From contig CANEZP010000003.1 of assembly GCA_947444305.1 (NCBI GenBank), positions 310,001 through 374,000 of the forward strand: 64,000 nt of DNA, read 5' to 3'. Below, piece after piece: positions 10,763-19,859 of this stretch. The position numbers and the translations under genes were made by a program. The notes beneath the pieces are model-generated. The model was not told the DNA's origin and searched no databases. It saw only the letters and a program-made list of their open reading frames with translations. Within the stretch, counting starts at the first letter, position 1. The number at the start of each line of letters is the position of its first letter. This DNA comes from Pseudobdellovibrionaceae bacterium (GTDB taxonomy: Bacteria > Bdellovibrionota > Bdellovibrionia > Bdellovibrionales > UBA1609).

Positions 10763-11126
10763 TATTCTCGTCGAGCTTCAAGATGCGCAAAGGCCGGCAA
10801 TCTTTCGTGCGTAAGACCAGATGAAATTGGATACCCTCGTTTAACGTATCGGCGTAGCCCGCACGTGAGGAATACGCGATCGCACCCGAACCGATCAGAT
10901 TCATAGCGTCGCGGCGGTAGGGCTCGGGCAACTGCAAGGCAAGCGATTGTGCCTCCGAAGTGGTGGCGGCTTGAATGAAGTCGATCTCGTTCATCGTCGG
11001 ACCGAGATTTACGCGCAACGCTTTTTCTACGTCACGTAAGCAAGCGTCGGTAGAATTCACCGTAGCGCCGGCATGGTAGCCGGTTGAAACGGCGAAGAGG
11101 GCGGCGAGAAGTTTGAGTCTTTTCAT
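10746..11126 (-). CDS. Exported small protein, unknown
   Basis: A 126-residue protein with a Sec signal peptide ending at about Ala19-Ala21. The mature part has two cysteines, in an ACLRDVEKAL-like start and a KDCRPLRI stretch near the end. The same two blocks occur in the N-terminal region of the transglutaminase-like protein encoded just upstream (ACIRSVKTQL and KADCSLKQL), so it may be a stand-alone copy of that domain. A gagattcg Shine-Dalgarno element precedes the ATG. It overlaps the convergent kinase gene tail to tail by 17 bp. Confidence 0.7.
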   Translation of the reverse strand: MKRLKLLAALFAVSTGYHAGATVNSTDACLRDVEKALRVNLGPTMNEIDFIQAATTSEAQSLALQLPEPYRRDAMNLIGSGAIAYSSRAGYADTLNEGIQFHLVLRTKDCRPLRILKLDENITLRR

Positions 11127-11149
11127 GCGAATCTCCTGAATGAATAGCT

Positions 11150-12823
11150 TTAATTAATTTTGCTGAAGTTGGCGCCGTTAAACGGCTGCCATGCCGAAGC
11201 TTCACGCGAAACGTTTTGTAAGCGGCTGACCGGATCTTCGGACTCGGCTTCGTAGGTTCTATCTTCCAAAATGGGAAGATAGCCGCGGCGGGTGAGCCGA
11301 TCATCTTCGTACTGCGGGTCGAGCGGCCACCAGGTGTCTTCGTCGATTTTAATCTCGACCCAAGTATGCGCAATCGGCTGCGAAGCATTGAGCGACCAGC
11401 CGCTGACCATGCGTGTGGGGATGCCCAATGATCGCGCGATGGCCGTGAACAAAACCGAGAAGTGCTGGCAAACGCCTTTCTTATTACGCAAGATTTCAGA
11501 AACGCTTTTCCGGCTGGCGACGTCGTCTTCCAGAGCGGCATCATCGTAGCTGATCAGTTTGTTCACCCGTGCGGCAATGATCTTACCCACTTGTACGCGA
11601 TTCAACTTTTTTAGTTTAGGTCGTAATTCGTTCGCGATCTTGTCGCCTTCGCTAAGCTCGATCCAGCGGCTGCCCCGTAAGTATATTTGGTCAGCCTCTT
11701 CGACCTCGGCATCCCAAACGACCGACTTCGGCGGCTTGATTGCGTCCACGCTAATGCGCCATTTGTAGCCGGCGGATAGCTGTTCGCGTTTTTCGAAGCT
11801 TAAATAAGAATCCGGGTTAAAAAGGACGGGCTTGCCGCGCCCTTTGATTTCGTAGCGTAAGCGCGCCGAGAAAAAATCGTTTTCGTCGAAGCCGGACATT
11901 ATCGGTTTGTTTTCGGGGGCGGAGTTAAGGCCGGCGCCTAACCATTCCTTTCGGCTAACGGAATCGGAATAGGTCTCGCTGTCGCCGGCTTTGATGTGCT
12001 CGACGTAGTAACCGGTCGCCGTGGACTCATAATTTCGTTGGATGTAGGCGGCATCTTCAACTTCGAATTCGGTACCGCGTAGGTCCTCGACTTTGCGTGA
12101 ACGCGGATTGAAGCGGCGAATAACCGGGGCTTCGCGAACGACGGTCTTTACGACCGGGAGCCCTTCTTCATCGGCGATGTAGTCGAACGCGGGACCGTTA
12201 AAAAAATCAAGCGCGCGAATTTGCGTCACGGATTTTGCGGCGGCTACGCGCCCGGCAAGCGCGACCGTCGCGAGCGGAAAGACTTTTGAGAGAACGCTGG
12301 GTGCTTTCGTAAGTTCATCCTCGGTTCGCGTCATCTCGACGAGTTGGCCGGGACGCATCTTCACGACGATTACGGTTTTAGAAAGTTGTTTGAGGCTGCA
12401 ATCAGCCTTCACGGCCAAACGGGATATGACTTCCCTGACTAACAAGCCTTCGAAAGTAAAAAGCTCGGTGGTCATCTCAACCTCGAGCAAATTTTTGGAG
12501 TAACCTTCCGGCGGCGATATTCGGTAAGACTGCTGAAGAAGGAAGCCGCCGTACTCAATTTCGAAATTATAGGTCAAGTTCGTCGCCCGGCGTTTGGACT
12601 TCCCGCTAAGTTCACGCATGAAAACTTCGTTGCGCGTAGGAACCGTCGCGAGGGTCGCGGGGGTGATCTGCATATCCGCGGCGATCTCATCGGGCATGGG
12701 CCGCTGATCCGCGAGCTGAGTTTTCACTGACCGAATGCACGCACCGCCCGACGCCGCGGCCGGGACAGCCGCGAACGCAAATACGATTCCAAGGTGCAGG
12801 GTGAAAACTCTGAAACTAATCAT
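11150..12823 (-). CDS. Exported transglutaminase-like (cysteine protease fold) protein
   Basis: A 557-residue protein with an N-terminal signal peptide (about 1-25). A beta-rich region occupies 28-420, and a C-terminal transglutaminase-core domain carries a complete catalytic triad: Cys452 (GVCQHF), His486 (AHTWVE) and Asp502 (PLDP). Bacterial members of this superfamily act as peptidases or amidases, or cross-link proteins, in the periplasm; the substrate is unknown. The ATG lies one base after the stop of the exported methyltransferase gene, so the two are translationally coupled. A 126-residue relative of its N-terminal region follows 23 bp downstream. Confidence 0.88.
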   Translation of the reverse strand: MISFRVFTLHLGIVFAFAAVPAAASGGACIRSVKTQLADQRPMPDEIAADMQITPATLATVPTRNEVFMRELSGKSKRRATNLTYNFEIEYGGFLLQQSYRISPPEGYSKNLLEVEMTTELFTFEGLLVREVISRLAVKADCSLKQLSKTVIVVKMRPGQLVEMTRTEDELTKAPSVLSKVFPLATVALAGRVAAAKSVTQIRALDFFNGPAFDYIADEEGLPVVKTVVREAPVIRRFNPRSRKVEDLRGTEFEVEDAAYIQRNYESTATGYYVEHIKAGDSETYSDSVSRKEWLGAGLNSAPENKPIMSGFDENDFFSARLRYEIKGRGKPVLFNPDSYLSFEKREQLSAGYKWRISVDAIKPPKSVVWDAEVEEADQIYLRGSRWIELSEGDKIANELRPKLKKLNRVQVGKIIAARVNKLISYDDAALEDDVASRKSVSEILRNKKGVCQHFSVLFTAIARSLGIPTRMVSGWSLNASQPIAHTWVEIKIDEDTWWPLDPQYEDDRLTRRGYLPILEDRTYEAESEDPVSRLQNVSREASAWQPFNGANFSKIN

Positions 12824-12824
12824 G

Positions 12825-13664
12825 CTATTTTATTTTCTCGATTTCTAACCAGTAGCGGGCGCCTTTGTTCTCGTTGCGGGAATATGAAAGAAAGAACCAA
12901 TCTCTATCCGGCCAGGACTTGAGACGCAAGCCTTCGGGTAAATCCGTATAGATCGTGCCGGCGAGATCGATATCGGGCCGCGCGCCGTGTTCCAGAAAAT
13001 CGCCGCTTGAGAGGACCGGCGAAAGCCGTAAAACTCCGCCCGGTTTTAATATCCGTTTTGCTTCGAGCATCAAAGCTTCGAGTTTTGCGCGGTCATCTTC
13101 CAGGTAAGTGAACGGGCCTTGCGCCGAATAAATGATGTCGAATGTTTCCGAAGGCAGACCGGTTTGGAAGGCGCTCGCTTGAACATAGTATGGTTTCGTC
13201 AGCATGTAGGGGGTCAGATGAATATCGAGGCCGATGATATCTACGCCCTCGCGTCGAAGTTGCTCAACGGCCGTGCCGTTACCGCAAGCTAGATCTAGAA
13301 CTTTTTTGCCGAAAAAGTTTTCCGAGCTAAAGAACCTGCCCGGGAAATGCATGTCGTACCGAATCAACTCCATGATGCTACGGTTTGTTCGCGCGTAGGC
13401 CGTAAACTTATCGTCGCCACCTAAAGCAACGCCGACTAAGCGGACGCTGCCCGAGTGCGCATTCTGCATCGGGTTGACCCGACCCTCGATCGCATGAATT
13501 TGCGCACGGGTTCGTGGGTGAATCCAGCCGCGATCGGTAAGGATTCTTTGGCACAAGGCCGAGAATTTAGAAGGGACCGGAATCTCGCCGTGCTTTGGGA
13601 TCGCGTAGGCGGGCCAAAGGCTTAGGTAAATAAACACTAAAGAAAAACAGGTAAGGTTTCTCAA
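12825..13664 (-). CDS. SAM-dependent methyltransferase with a signal peptide
   Basis: A class I Rossmann-fold methyltransferase: motif I is VLDLACGNGTAVEQL, motif II ends in GLDIH, and a typical post-core (ARRILKPGG-like: AKRILKPGGVLRLS) follows. With a TTG start at 13664 the protein has 279 residues and begins with a clear Sec signal peptide (about 21 residues ending PAYA). An upstream in-frame start at 13745 would add 27 residues and bury the signal. Methyltransferases need cytoplasmic S-adenosylmethionine, so an exported form is odd. The neighbours are all exported proteins, which supports the signal being real. Confidence 0.75.
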   Translation of the reverse strand: MRNLTCFSLVFIYLSLWPAYAIPKHGEIPVPSKFSALCQRILTDRGWIHPRTRAQIHAIEGRVNPMQNAHSGSVRLVGVALGGDDKFTAYARTNRSIMELIRYDMHFPGRFFSSENFFGKKVLDLACGNGTAVEQLRREGVDIIGLDIHLTPYMLTKPYYVQASAFQTGLPSETFDIIYSAQGPFTYLEDDRAKLEALMLEAKRILKPGGVLRLSPVLSSGDFLEHGARPDIDLAGTIYTDLPEGLRLKSWPDRDWFFLSYSRNENKGARYWLEIEKIK

Positions 13665-13718
13665 GGTTATTGCATCCGTTCGTTGGTGACTCTGCTTTGT
13701 ATATGCAAAAGCCGGACG

Positions 13719-13741
13719 CAAACAAGCCCCGTTGCCGGGGC
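13719..13741 (-). terminator. Intrinsic terminator of the exported 148-aa gene
   Basis: On the minus strand a six-GC-pair stem (13726-13731 with 13736-13741) closes a GCAA loop, a GNRA tetraloop, and is followed by TTGTTTG (13725-13719). It lies 10 bp past the stop of the 13752-14198 gene and overlaps the 5' region of the methyltransferase gene. Confidence 0.7.
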
Positions 13742-13751
13742 CCAAAAGAAA

Positions 13752-14198
13752 TTACGGATTACGGGTGCAGGTGAGCTCGCTATTGAGCGGGTGCTCGCCC
13801 CCTTGGTTCTTGAGGGTACCTACGGTGACCTGCTTTAAATCTTTCCCGTTGAGCGAGAAGTTCGAGGTCATGTTGAGGTCGCCGAAATATTGGCCGTCTT
13901 GGTAATATTTGCCGGTAAGGTTCGCGCTCAGCGTGACGTCACCGGTGCACGTTGCGCGGAAGGTGGCTTCGCGGATGTTGGCGTCGTCGGGAACCGGGTA
14001 AGCAACGTTATCGGCCGGGATGGTCGAACCGTTGTGAGTGTAAACGGTGACGCCGTCTTTTAATTCTTGGCTAAGCGTGATGACCTCGCTCGAGCCGTCT
14101 TGATAAGCGCAGGTGTAAGCGCCGGTGAGTTGCGGGCAAGCATAGGCCTGAACGGAGAACAGTAGAGCCATCGTGGCGAAGGTTCGCAAGTTACGCAT
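13752..14198 (-). CDS. Exported 148-aa protein, unknown
   Basis: The start at 14198 is chosen because a GGGGGG Shine-Dalgarno-like run lies 5 bp upstream and a signal peptide (MRNLRTFATMALLFSVQAYA) follows; the open frame extends 32 codons further without support. The mature protein starts with CPQLTGAYTC and has paired cysteines and a beta-rich pattern with repeated G-Y motifs, suggesting a small periplasmic beta-barrel or lipocalin-like fold. That is a guess from pattern only. It has its own terminator. Confidence 0.72.
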   Translation of the reverse strand: MRNLRTFATMALLFSVQAYACPQLTGAYTCAYQDGSSEVITLSQELKDGVTVYTHNGSTIPADNVAYPVPDDANIREATFRATCTGDVTLSANLTGKYYQDGQYFGDLNMTSNFSLNGKDLKQVTVGTLKNQGGEHPLNSELTCTRNP

Positions 14199-14437
14199 AT
14201 TTTCCCCCCAAGGAAATGTGTTCCCGAAACTATCCAACCCCCTACGAAGCCATGTCAAAACCGCTCCGGTGATTACAAAATTTACCCATGACACAGCTCA
14301 TCGCAGGAAACATACACCTGTTTAATCGCTCTACGTCTCAGAGTGAGAAAGGCGCGTGGGCACGGCGGAGAGGGCTTGCGGGGCGAAGGCGATTGGCGTT
14401 TGGATTGCTTATTACTCAAGTGAAGGGGACCACCGTA

Positions 14438-15133
14438 ATGAGCCAGGACGAAAGCATCAAAATCCGCACTCTGCCGCGCAAGAACGAGAAGGCGAAAGAG
14501 GAAGCTCCGAAGTCCCCGAGCGCTACGAAGCCGGCGGCTCCACGTTGGATTATCTACCTCGGTACCTCGAGCTGTTTGCTGCTCGCGGGAGTTTTGTTTT
14601 TCGACGCACCAAAATCACCCGGCCAAGTCGCGTCCGCTAAACAGGTGCAACAAACGGAAATGGCCAGCGTGACGAAACGGCAAAACGATACGGTTAGCCG
14701 CCACCTTCAAGAATCCCACATGCACCGCCAATTGATGGTGCAGGCGCAAATGCTCGAGAATTCAAAAGCGAAAACGAAGAACCTTGAGGCCGATGATTTT
14801 GCCCTAGATACGAAGCAAACCTTCGGCGTGCAGTTCGACCAAGACGACACCACTGACCGCGTTTTCGAAGATCTCAACGTGAACGCGAAAAGCTTTAGCG
14901 AAAGCACGCCCGATGAAAAGATCAACGCGCGATTGGCCAACCGTCGCTGGGTGAATGAATACGAGCGCCGGGAACGGATCACCTTTATTCGTAATTATAT
15001 TAAGTCGGCCTACGACCGTGGTTTCGAAGTCGAGATTAACGAAAATTTAGTCGTGGTCGGGGTACGTCGTATTACCGAACCTAAAAAATTAAATATCGAT
15101 CAAATCCTTAATAAGATGGCCGCTAAGTTCTAA
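14438..15133 (+). CDS. Single-pass membrane protein, unknown
   Basis: The start at 14438 is preceded by AGGGGA at a good distance; the frame is open 50 codons further upstream but that part is low-complexity and basic. The 231-residue protein has a charged cytoplasmic N-terminus (about 1-35), one transmembrane segment (about 36-55) and a coiled-coil-prone periplasmic part. Its C-terminal region (WVNEYERRERITFIRNYIKS) is followed by a short beta-hairpin. It belongs to no family I recognise. It lies 89 bp upstream of lpoB. Confidence 0.7.
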   Translation: MSQDESIKIRTLPRKNEKAKEEAPKSPSATKPAAPRWIIYLGTSSCLLLAGVLFFDAPKSPGQVASAKQVQQTEMASVTKRQNDTVSRHLQESHMHRQLMVQAQMLENSKAKTKNLEADDFALDTKQTFGVQFDQDDTTDRVFEDLNVNAKSFSESTPDEKINARLANRRWVNEYERRERITFIRNYIKSAYDRGFEVEINENLVVVGVRRITEPKKLNIDQILNKMAAKF

Positions 15134-15222
15134 AGCGCCGCTAATCTCTAGACGCGGCTTGCCGGATGATTGCTAATGGCGGCCAATCTTCTACTATGTC
15201 TCCATCCTCTGGAGGCAATTAA

Positions 15223-15822
15223 ATGAAAAATCTAGTTTTGTTCACGGCCCTGATGTCCGCGTTCGCATTAACCGCTTGCGGTCCGCGACAATTCGTTAAA
15301 GGTCAATACGATGAGAACGTCGAAGACACAAATCTGCTCACAGACAAGTGGTCCGAGAGCGACATGCAGACGGCCGTTCGCGACCTCGTGGCCAGCGCCA
15401 CCGCGAATCAAGCTATCTCCGGTGCCAAGCGCCCACCGATCGTCATGGTGACCCGTTTACAAAATAAAACCAGCGAGCACATCGACACGCAAAGCATCGC
15501 CGACATGTTCACGGCCGAGCTTATGCGTTCGGGTAAAGTGGCCTTCGTCGACAAAGCCGCACGCGAAGACATTTCGGAAGAATACGATTATCAAGATTCC
15601 GGTATGGTCAGCCGCGAAACTAAAAAAGGAAAAGGCGGGCAGGTCGGCGCCGATTTTATCTTGAACGGCCGTCTCGATTCCATCGTGCAGGAAGCCGGTA
15701 AAGACAAAACGATCTATTACAAAATGACCATGAACATGACCAATTTGAAAACCGGATTGATTCAGTGGACCGACTACAAACAACTTCGCAAACAGTTCAA
15801 AAAGAAGCGCGTCGGAATGTGA
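15223..15822 (+). CDS. lpoB: Penicillin-binding protein activator LpoB
   Basis: An outer-membrane lipoprotein that in enterobacteria reaches through the peptidoglycan to activate PBP1B. The lipobox LTAC gives a lipidated Cys19. The mature domain (about 70-195) has the LpoB pattern: RPPIVMVTRLQNKTSEHID, then a D-I-x-x-x-F-T-x-E-L helix, GADFILNGRLDS and a final strand IQWTDYKQLRKQFKKK. The length of 199 residues is close to E. coli LpoB. A GGAGG element lies upstream of the ATG. The stop overlaps the GTG of the next gene (ATGTGA), so the two are coupled. Confidence 0.92.
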   Translation: MKNLVLFTALMSAFALTACGPRQFVKGQYDENVEDTNLLTDKWSESDMQTAVRDLVASATANQAISGAKRPPIVMVTRLQNKTSEHIDTQSIADMFTAELMRSGKVAFVDKAAREDISEEYDYQDSGMVSRETKKGKGGQVGADFILNGRLDSIVQEAGKDKTIYYKMTMNMTNLKTGLIQWTDYKQLRKQFKKKRVGM

Positions 15823-17033
15823 AATGGCTTTCCTGGGGGCTGGTGCTACCGGCCCTTCTTGCCTGCGCGACCTACCAAAACCAGTTGGGCGATTTCCGCT
15901 CGGCATTACGGGATAACCGCCCGATTGATGCCGCCGCGAAGATTAAAGATAAAGCTTTTAAAGAGGGCGACGACCAAGTTGTTTATCTGCTCGAGTACGC
16001 CACCGCCGAGCAGATCGCACGCGATTACACCGAGAGCAATAAAGCCTTCCTAAAAGCCGAAGATCTTACCGAAACGAAAGATTACACGTCCGTCTCGCGC
16101 GTGACGGGTTCGCTGCTCCTGAACGAAGGTATGGTTCAATACAAGGGCGATGATTTCGAAAAAGTTCTTATCAACGGGATGCTCGCGATCAATTACCTGA
16201 TGCTCGGTCAGCTCGACGAAGCGCAGGTTGAAACTCGAAAGCTCAACGACAAACTTTATAAATATAAGTTCGAAGGTAAAAAGAATTATCAGCAAAATCC
16301 CTTCGCGTTTTATCTGTCGGCTTTGATTTGGGAAGCCAACCGCAATTGGGATAGCGCCTACATAGATTTCAAAAAGGCGTACGAGCTCGGCAGCGGTATG
16401 CCTTACTTAAAAGAAGATCTGATTCGTGCGGGTCTCGCCGCCCGGCGCGAAGATGAAGTCGCGAAGTGGCGCAAAGAATTTCCGGGTATCAAGCCGGCCG
16501 ACCTAAAAACTAACGGCGAAGTGGTTTTGGTTTATCAACAGGGCTGGGGTCCGAGCAAAAAACCGCACCCGAGTTTTCCGCGAATTCCGAAGCTCTACCC
16601 GAACTTTGCGCGTACCGTGCGCGCCCGTTTAGAAGTTGAGAATGGGAACGCCGAACTTTCGCAGCGTTCGGTGGACGTCAGCGACGTTGCGATCAAACAA
16701 TTAGATGAGCAATACGCGGGCATGATCGCCATGCGCGCGGCGGGTATCGCGACCAAGGCCGTGGTCGCCGATCAGCTCCGGCAAAAGAACCCATTGCTCG
16801 GTGAACTGGCATGGCTCGCTTCGAACATTGCCGACCAGGCGGACTTACGTCAGTGGATATCGCTGCCGGCCACTTTCCAAGTCGCGAAAGTGAGATTGAA
16901 GCCGGGACAATACCGGGTACGGGTCGTTGGTCTAGATAGTTCCGATGCACCGACCGGTGAGATCATGGACTGGACCCCGATCAAGGTCGAGGCGAAGCGC
17001 AAGGCGTTCTTGAATTGGCGCTCACTCAACTAA
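15819..17033 (+). CDS. COG3014-family lipoprotein, LpoB partner
   Basis: The GTG start at 15819 overlaps the lpoB stop by 4 bp and gives a lipoprotein signal with Cys16 (PALLAC); the longer frame from 15765 would hide it. The 404-residue protein has TPR-like helical repeats (about 40-230) followed by a beta-rich C-terminal half. Proteins of this family are commonly encoded beside lpoB, and a role in regulating cell-wall synthesis from the outer membrane is inferred from that context. No enzymatic motif is visible. Confidence 0.82.
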   Translation: MKWLSWGLVLPALLACATYQNQLGDFRSALRDNRPIDAAAKIKDKAFKEGDDQVVYLLEYATAEQIARDYTESNKAFLKAEDLTETKDYTSVSRVTGSLLLNEGMVQYKGDDFEKVLINGMLAINYLMLGQLDEAQVETRKLNDKLYKYKFEGKKNYQQNPFAFYLSALIWEANRNWDSAYIDFKKAYELGSGMPYLKEDLIRAGLAARREDEVAKWRKEFPGIKPADLKTNGEVVLVYQQGWGPSKKPHPSFPRIPKLYPNFARTVRARLEVENGNAELSQRSVDVSDVAIKQLDEQYAGMIAMRAAGIATKAVVADQLRQKNPLLGELAWLASNIADQADLRQWISLPATFQVAKVRLKPGQYRVRVVGLDSSDAPTGEIMDWTPIKVEAKRKAFLNWRSLN

Positions 17034-17066
17034 TTATTAAGTCCCGGTATTCCGAAGAGAATTCTG

Positions 17067-18251
17067 ATGGATGCGGTCTTTAAAGAATATAAATCCGGCG
17101 AGGTGATTTTCAGTCAAGGCGATGCCGGGGACTGCGCTTACCTTATTGAGCATGGCCGCGTGCAGATCAGCATCCACAAGTCAGGCGAAGACTTCGCCGT
17201 GAATGTTTTGGGCGAAGGACAGATCTTCGGAGAGATGGCCATTATCGACCGCGCCCCCCGGGCGGTGACCGTCACCGCGCTTGAGCCGACCCGTTTATGC
17301 ATCATCGCGCATGATTCACTCATGAGCCGCGTGCACGCGGCCGATCCCGTCGTGCGTTTGCTCATGATCATGCTCGTTAAACGTTCACGCGATGCCAACG
17401 AGAGTTTCGCGCTTACGGCCGGCCCGGGCGTCGACGCCGAAACGGTACGATTAAGCCAAGTTGCTCAGGCGAGCGTTCGATTCGAATCGGAAATCAAATC
17501 GGCTTTCGCACAATCTGAATTTTACATGAACTATCAACCGATCGTCGATTTAAACTCCCGGCTAACGGTCGGTTTCGAAGCGTTGATCCGTTGGCAATCG
17601 CCTTCGTTAGGCGCCGTCTCACCGAGCGAGTTTATGAGCACGATCGAAGATTCGTCACTCATGCTGCCGGTCGGCCGTTGGATTATTGAACAGGCGATGT
17701 TGGGCGCGCGCCGATTGGGACAAAAATTGGGTACCGGCATTTCGGTGAACATCAATATCTCACCTAAGCAATTTCTTGATCCGATGTTCGTTCAGCATCT
17801 TGAGCGGACCCGGGTTTCACTTGGGATCACGACTTCGCAAATTAAATTAGAAATTACCGAGCATGTCTTCGTGCACAGTTCGGTAACGCTTGCGGTGATC
17901 GAAGAGTGTCGCGCCCTCGGTTACAAAATTTGCCTCGATGATTTCGGTACGGGCTACTCCAGCATCTCGTACTTACGGCAGATGAATCTCGATGTCTTGA
18001 AGATCGACCAGTCGTTCGTACGCCAGACGAAACTCGACGAGAAGTCGAAGAGCATTATCAAGGCGATCATTTCGCTGGGCCGTGATTTGGGCATGACTTG
18101 CGTCGCCGAAGGCATCGAGAGCGCCGAAATCGCCGAAGCGCTTATTCAATTGGGTTGCACGCATGGCCAAGGATTCTTCTTCGGCCGCCCGCAGGACCTG
18201 GACTTCTACCTCAATGACGGCGGCGGTAGCGCCGGTAAAAAATCTGCGTAA
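17067..18251 (+). CDS. Cyclic-nucleotide-sensing c-di-GMP phosphodiesterase (EAL)
   Basis: The N-terminal cNMP-binding domain (about 5-115) has the phosphate-binding cassette FGEMAIIDRAPRAVTV with Arg65. The C-terminal EAL domain (about 145-385) keeps the whole active site: EAL at 171-173, NINIS, KLEITEH, DDFGTG, LKIDQSFV, AEGIES and GQGFFFGRP. It should therefore linearise c-di-GMP under control of a cyclic mononucleotide. The architecture is that of Bdellovibrio Bd1971, reported as a cAMP-regulated phosphodiesterase. It lies 33 bp after the COG3014 gene. There is no membrane segment, so it is cytosolic. Confidence 0.93.
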   Translation: MDAVFKEYKSGEVIFSQGDAGDCAYLIEHGRVQISIHKSGEDFAVNVLGEGQIFGEMAIIDRAPRAVTVTALEPTRLCIIAHDSLMSRVHAADPVVRLLMIMLVKRSRDANESFALTAGPGVDAETVRLSQVAQASVRFESEIKSAFAQSEFYMNYQPIVDLNSRLTVGFEALIRWQSPSLGAVSPSEFMSTIEDSSLMLPVGRWIIEQAMLGARRLGQKLGTGISVNINISPKQFLDPMFVQHLERTRVSLGITTSQIKLEITEHVFVHSSVTLAVIEECRALGYKICLDDFGTGYSSISYLRQMNLDVLKIDQSFVRQTKLDEKSKSIIKAIISLGRDLGMTCVAEGIESAEIAEALIQLGCTHGQGFFFGRPQDLDFYLNDGGGSAGKKSA

Positions 18252-18318
18252 GCCAATTTAAATTTAGGGATGACGGCACCGGCGGGAGGAGTAAGATTAC
18301 TCGCTGGAGGATTCTGTC

Positions 18319-19155
18319 ATGGGTAAGTTCCGTTTTTTTAAGTCCATCATCACGAATATCGCCGCACTGACTTGTGCCGGCGCGGCGGCCGCGCCGGGTT
18401 TTACTTCGGTCGATTACGCCGCCGATTTTCAATCCTTAGACTACGTCGATTTTGCGGAGGCGATCCGGCCACCCGGCGCTTGTAGTTTCCAAACCGCGCG
18501 AACGTCCTGCGCGAACAACGTAAGTACCGTAGACTGGGACGGTTGCTCGGTGGGTGAAGCGACGCTCTCGGGTGGGTGGAATGAAGAATGGTCACCGGGC
18601 TTTTGCGTCGACGGCGCGCGGCCGGGCCGTCTAATTAAAGGTGCTTCCGTTACGCGCACCTCGAACGGCGAAACTTTAACCCAACCATCCAACATGAAAA
18701 TCGTCACGAAGACGACGGCCCACTCGGCCTACGACGGAAGTTTTATTTCGGGTAACGGTGTTCAAGTCACCAGTAACGGTAAAGTTCGCACGGTCGTCAT
18801 TCACGGGATTCAGCGAACGATCATGAATGCTTCGGAGCGCGTGTGGTTCGACCAAAGCATCACCTCAACCGGCCTTACCGTCAGCGGGACGCGCGCCGCC
18901 GGCAACCGCACGGTGAGCGGCGAGTTGACCTCTATACATAATTTATCACTCTACCGCGCCGTACATTCGTTCGACGCCGTAAGGTGGGGAAATCCGAACT
19001 GCTGTTACCCGACCGGCGGGCGGGTGAGTACCCAGTTAGCGGGGCAGCGCGAGGGTGACGTAGCGATGTCATTTACCTCGCAATGCGGCCGGGCTCATTA
19101 TACCGATGCCGACAAATTAGTTTCGACGGTGACGTTACCGGAATGTTCCGAATAG
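18319..19155 (+). CDS. Exported 278-aa protein, unknown
   Basis: It has a signal peptide (about 1-25, ending GAAAA) and a cysteine-containing, Ser/Thr/Gly-rich mature part with beta character. Visible cysteine pairs include TARTSCANN...WDGCS and NPNCCYPTGG. No catalytic motif is recognised. GGAGG lies upstream of the ATG, preceded by a short hairpin GAGTAA-GA-TTACTC in the leader (about 18280-18293). It lies 67 bp after the EAL gene and 10 bp before the DUF924 gene on the same strand. Confidence 0.7.
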   Translation: MGKFRFFKSIITNIAALTCAGAAAAPGFTSVDYAADFQSLDYVDFAEAIRPPGACSFQTARTSCANNVSTVDWDGCSVGEATLSGGWNEEWSPGFCVDGARPGRLIKGASVTRTSNGETLTQPSNMKIVTKTTAHSAYDGSFISGNGVQVTSNGKVRTVVIHGIQRTIMNASERVWFDQSITSTGLTVSGTRAAGNRTVSGELTSIHNLSLYRAVHSFDAVRWGNPNCCYPTGGRVSTQLAGQREGDVAMSFTSQCGRAHYTDADKLVSTVTLPECSE

Positions 19156-19165
19156 GAGTTAAAGC

Positions 19166-19741
19166 ATGAAAAACTGGCAAGAGGTCTACGATTTTTGGAT
19201 CGGCGAAAATCCTAAACCCGAGATGTGGTTTAAGAAAGATAAAGCGCTAGACGATCAGATCCGCGCGAAATTCGGGCCGTGGTTAGAAAATTTTGATCCG
19301 GTTGATTACGAAGAGTGGCGTGAAACTCCGCGTGGTCTAGTTTCGCTCCTCATATTACTGGACCAGTTTCCGCGTAACGCCTTCCGCGGCACTCGCCGCA
19401 GCTTTGAGTTCGACGGCGAAGCCCTAGAAGTCGCCCGCGAAGGTCTAGAAAAAGGTTACCAAGATGTGGCGACGGATTACGAGACCATGTTTTTGATTTT
19501 GCCGTTTGAGCATTCGGAAGATATCACGGACCAGAAGGAATGCGTGCGCTTGGCGCACGACTGGGTGGCGCGGGCCAAGCCCGAATACAAAGCCTTCGCC
19601 CAGAGTGGTCTAGATTTCGCCATCAAACATCACGATATCATCCAAAAGTTTGGACGCTTCCCGCATCGAAATGAGATTCTTAAGCGTGAATCTACCCAGG
19701 ATGAGATTGCCTTTTTAAAAACTCCGGGCAGCTCCTTCTAG
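19166..19741 (+). CDS. DUF924-family protein
   Basis: A soluble, largely alpha-helical protein of 191 residues with family hallmarks: VYDFWIG near the start, WFKKDKALDDQI, the block LLILLDQFPRNAFRGT (about 70-85), the MFLILPFEHSED stretch and RFPHRNEILKRES close to the C-terminus. DUF924 proteins have a TPR-like fold; no biochemical role is established. An AGGAG element lies before the ATG. It is preceded by the exported 278-residue protein, with which it may be cotranscribed. Confidence 0.9.
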   Translation: MKNWQEVYDFWIGENPKPEMWFKKDKALDDQIRAKFGPWLENFDPVDYEEWRETPRGLVSLLILLDQFPRNAFRGTRRSFEFDGEALEVAREGLEKGYQDVATDYETMFLILPFEHSEDITDQKECVRLAHDWVARAKPEYKAFAQSGLDFAIKHHDIIQKFGRFPHRNEILKRESTQDEIAFLKTPGSSF

Positions 19742-19859
19742 ATGAAGCCTTCGTAAACACGGAGTGCGCGTCGAAAAGAGATTCAACCGTATATCTTTTG
19801 TCCGTACCAAAATGACGGGTATAATTAGGTAAACAGATCTCATAATGGGAGTGACTGAT

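Noticed and set aside
15124-15160. Possible terminator (CCGC/GCGG) after the single-pass membrane protein gene
   Set aside because: The stem is short and interrupted and has no T run.
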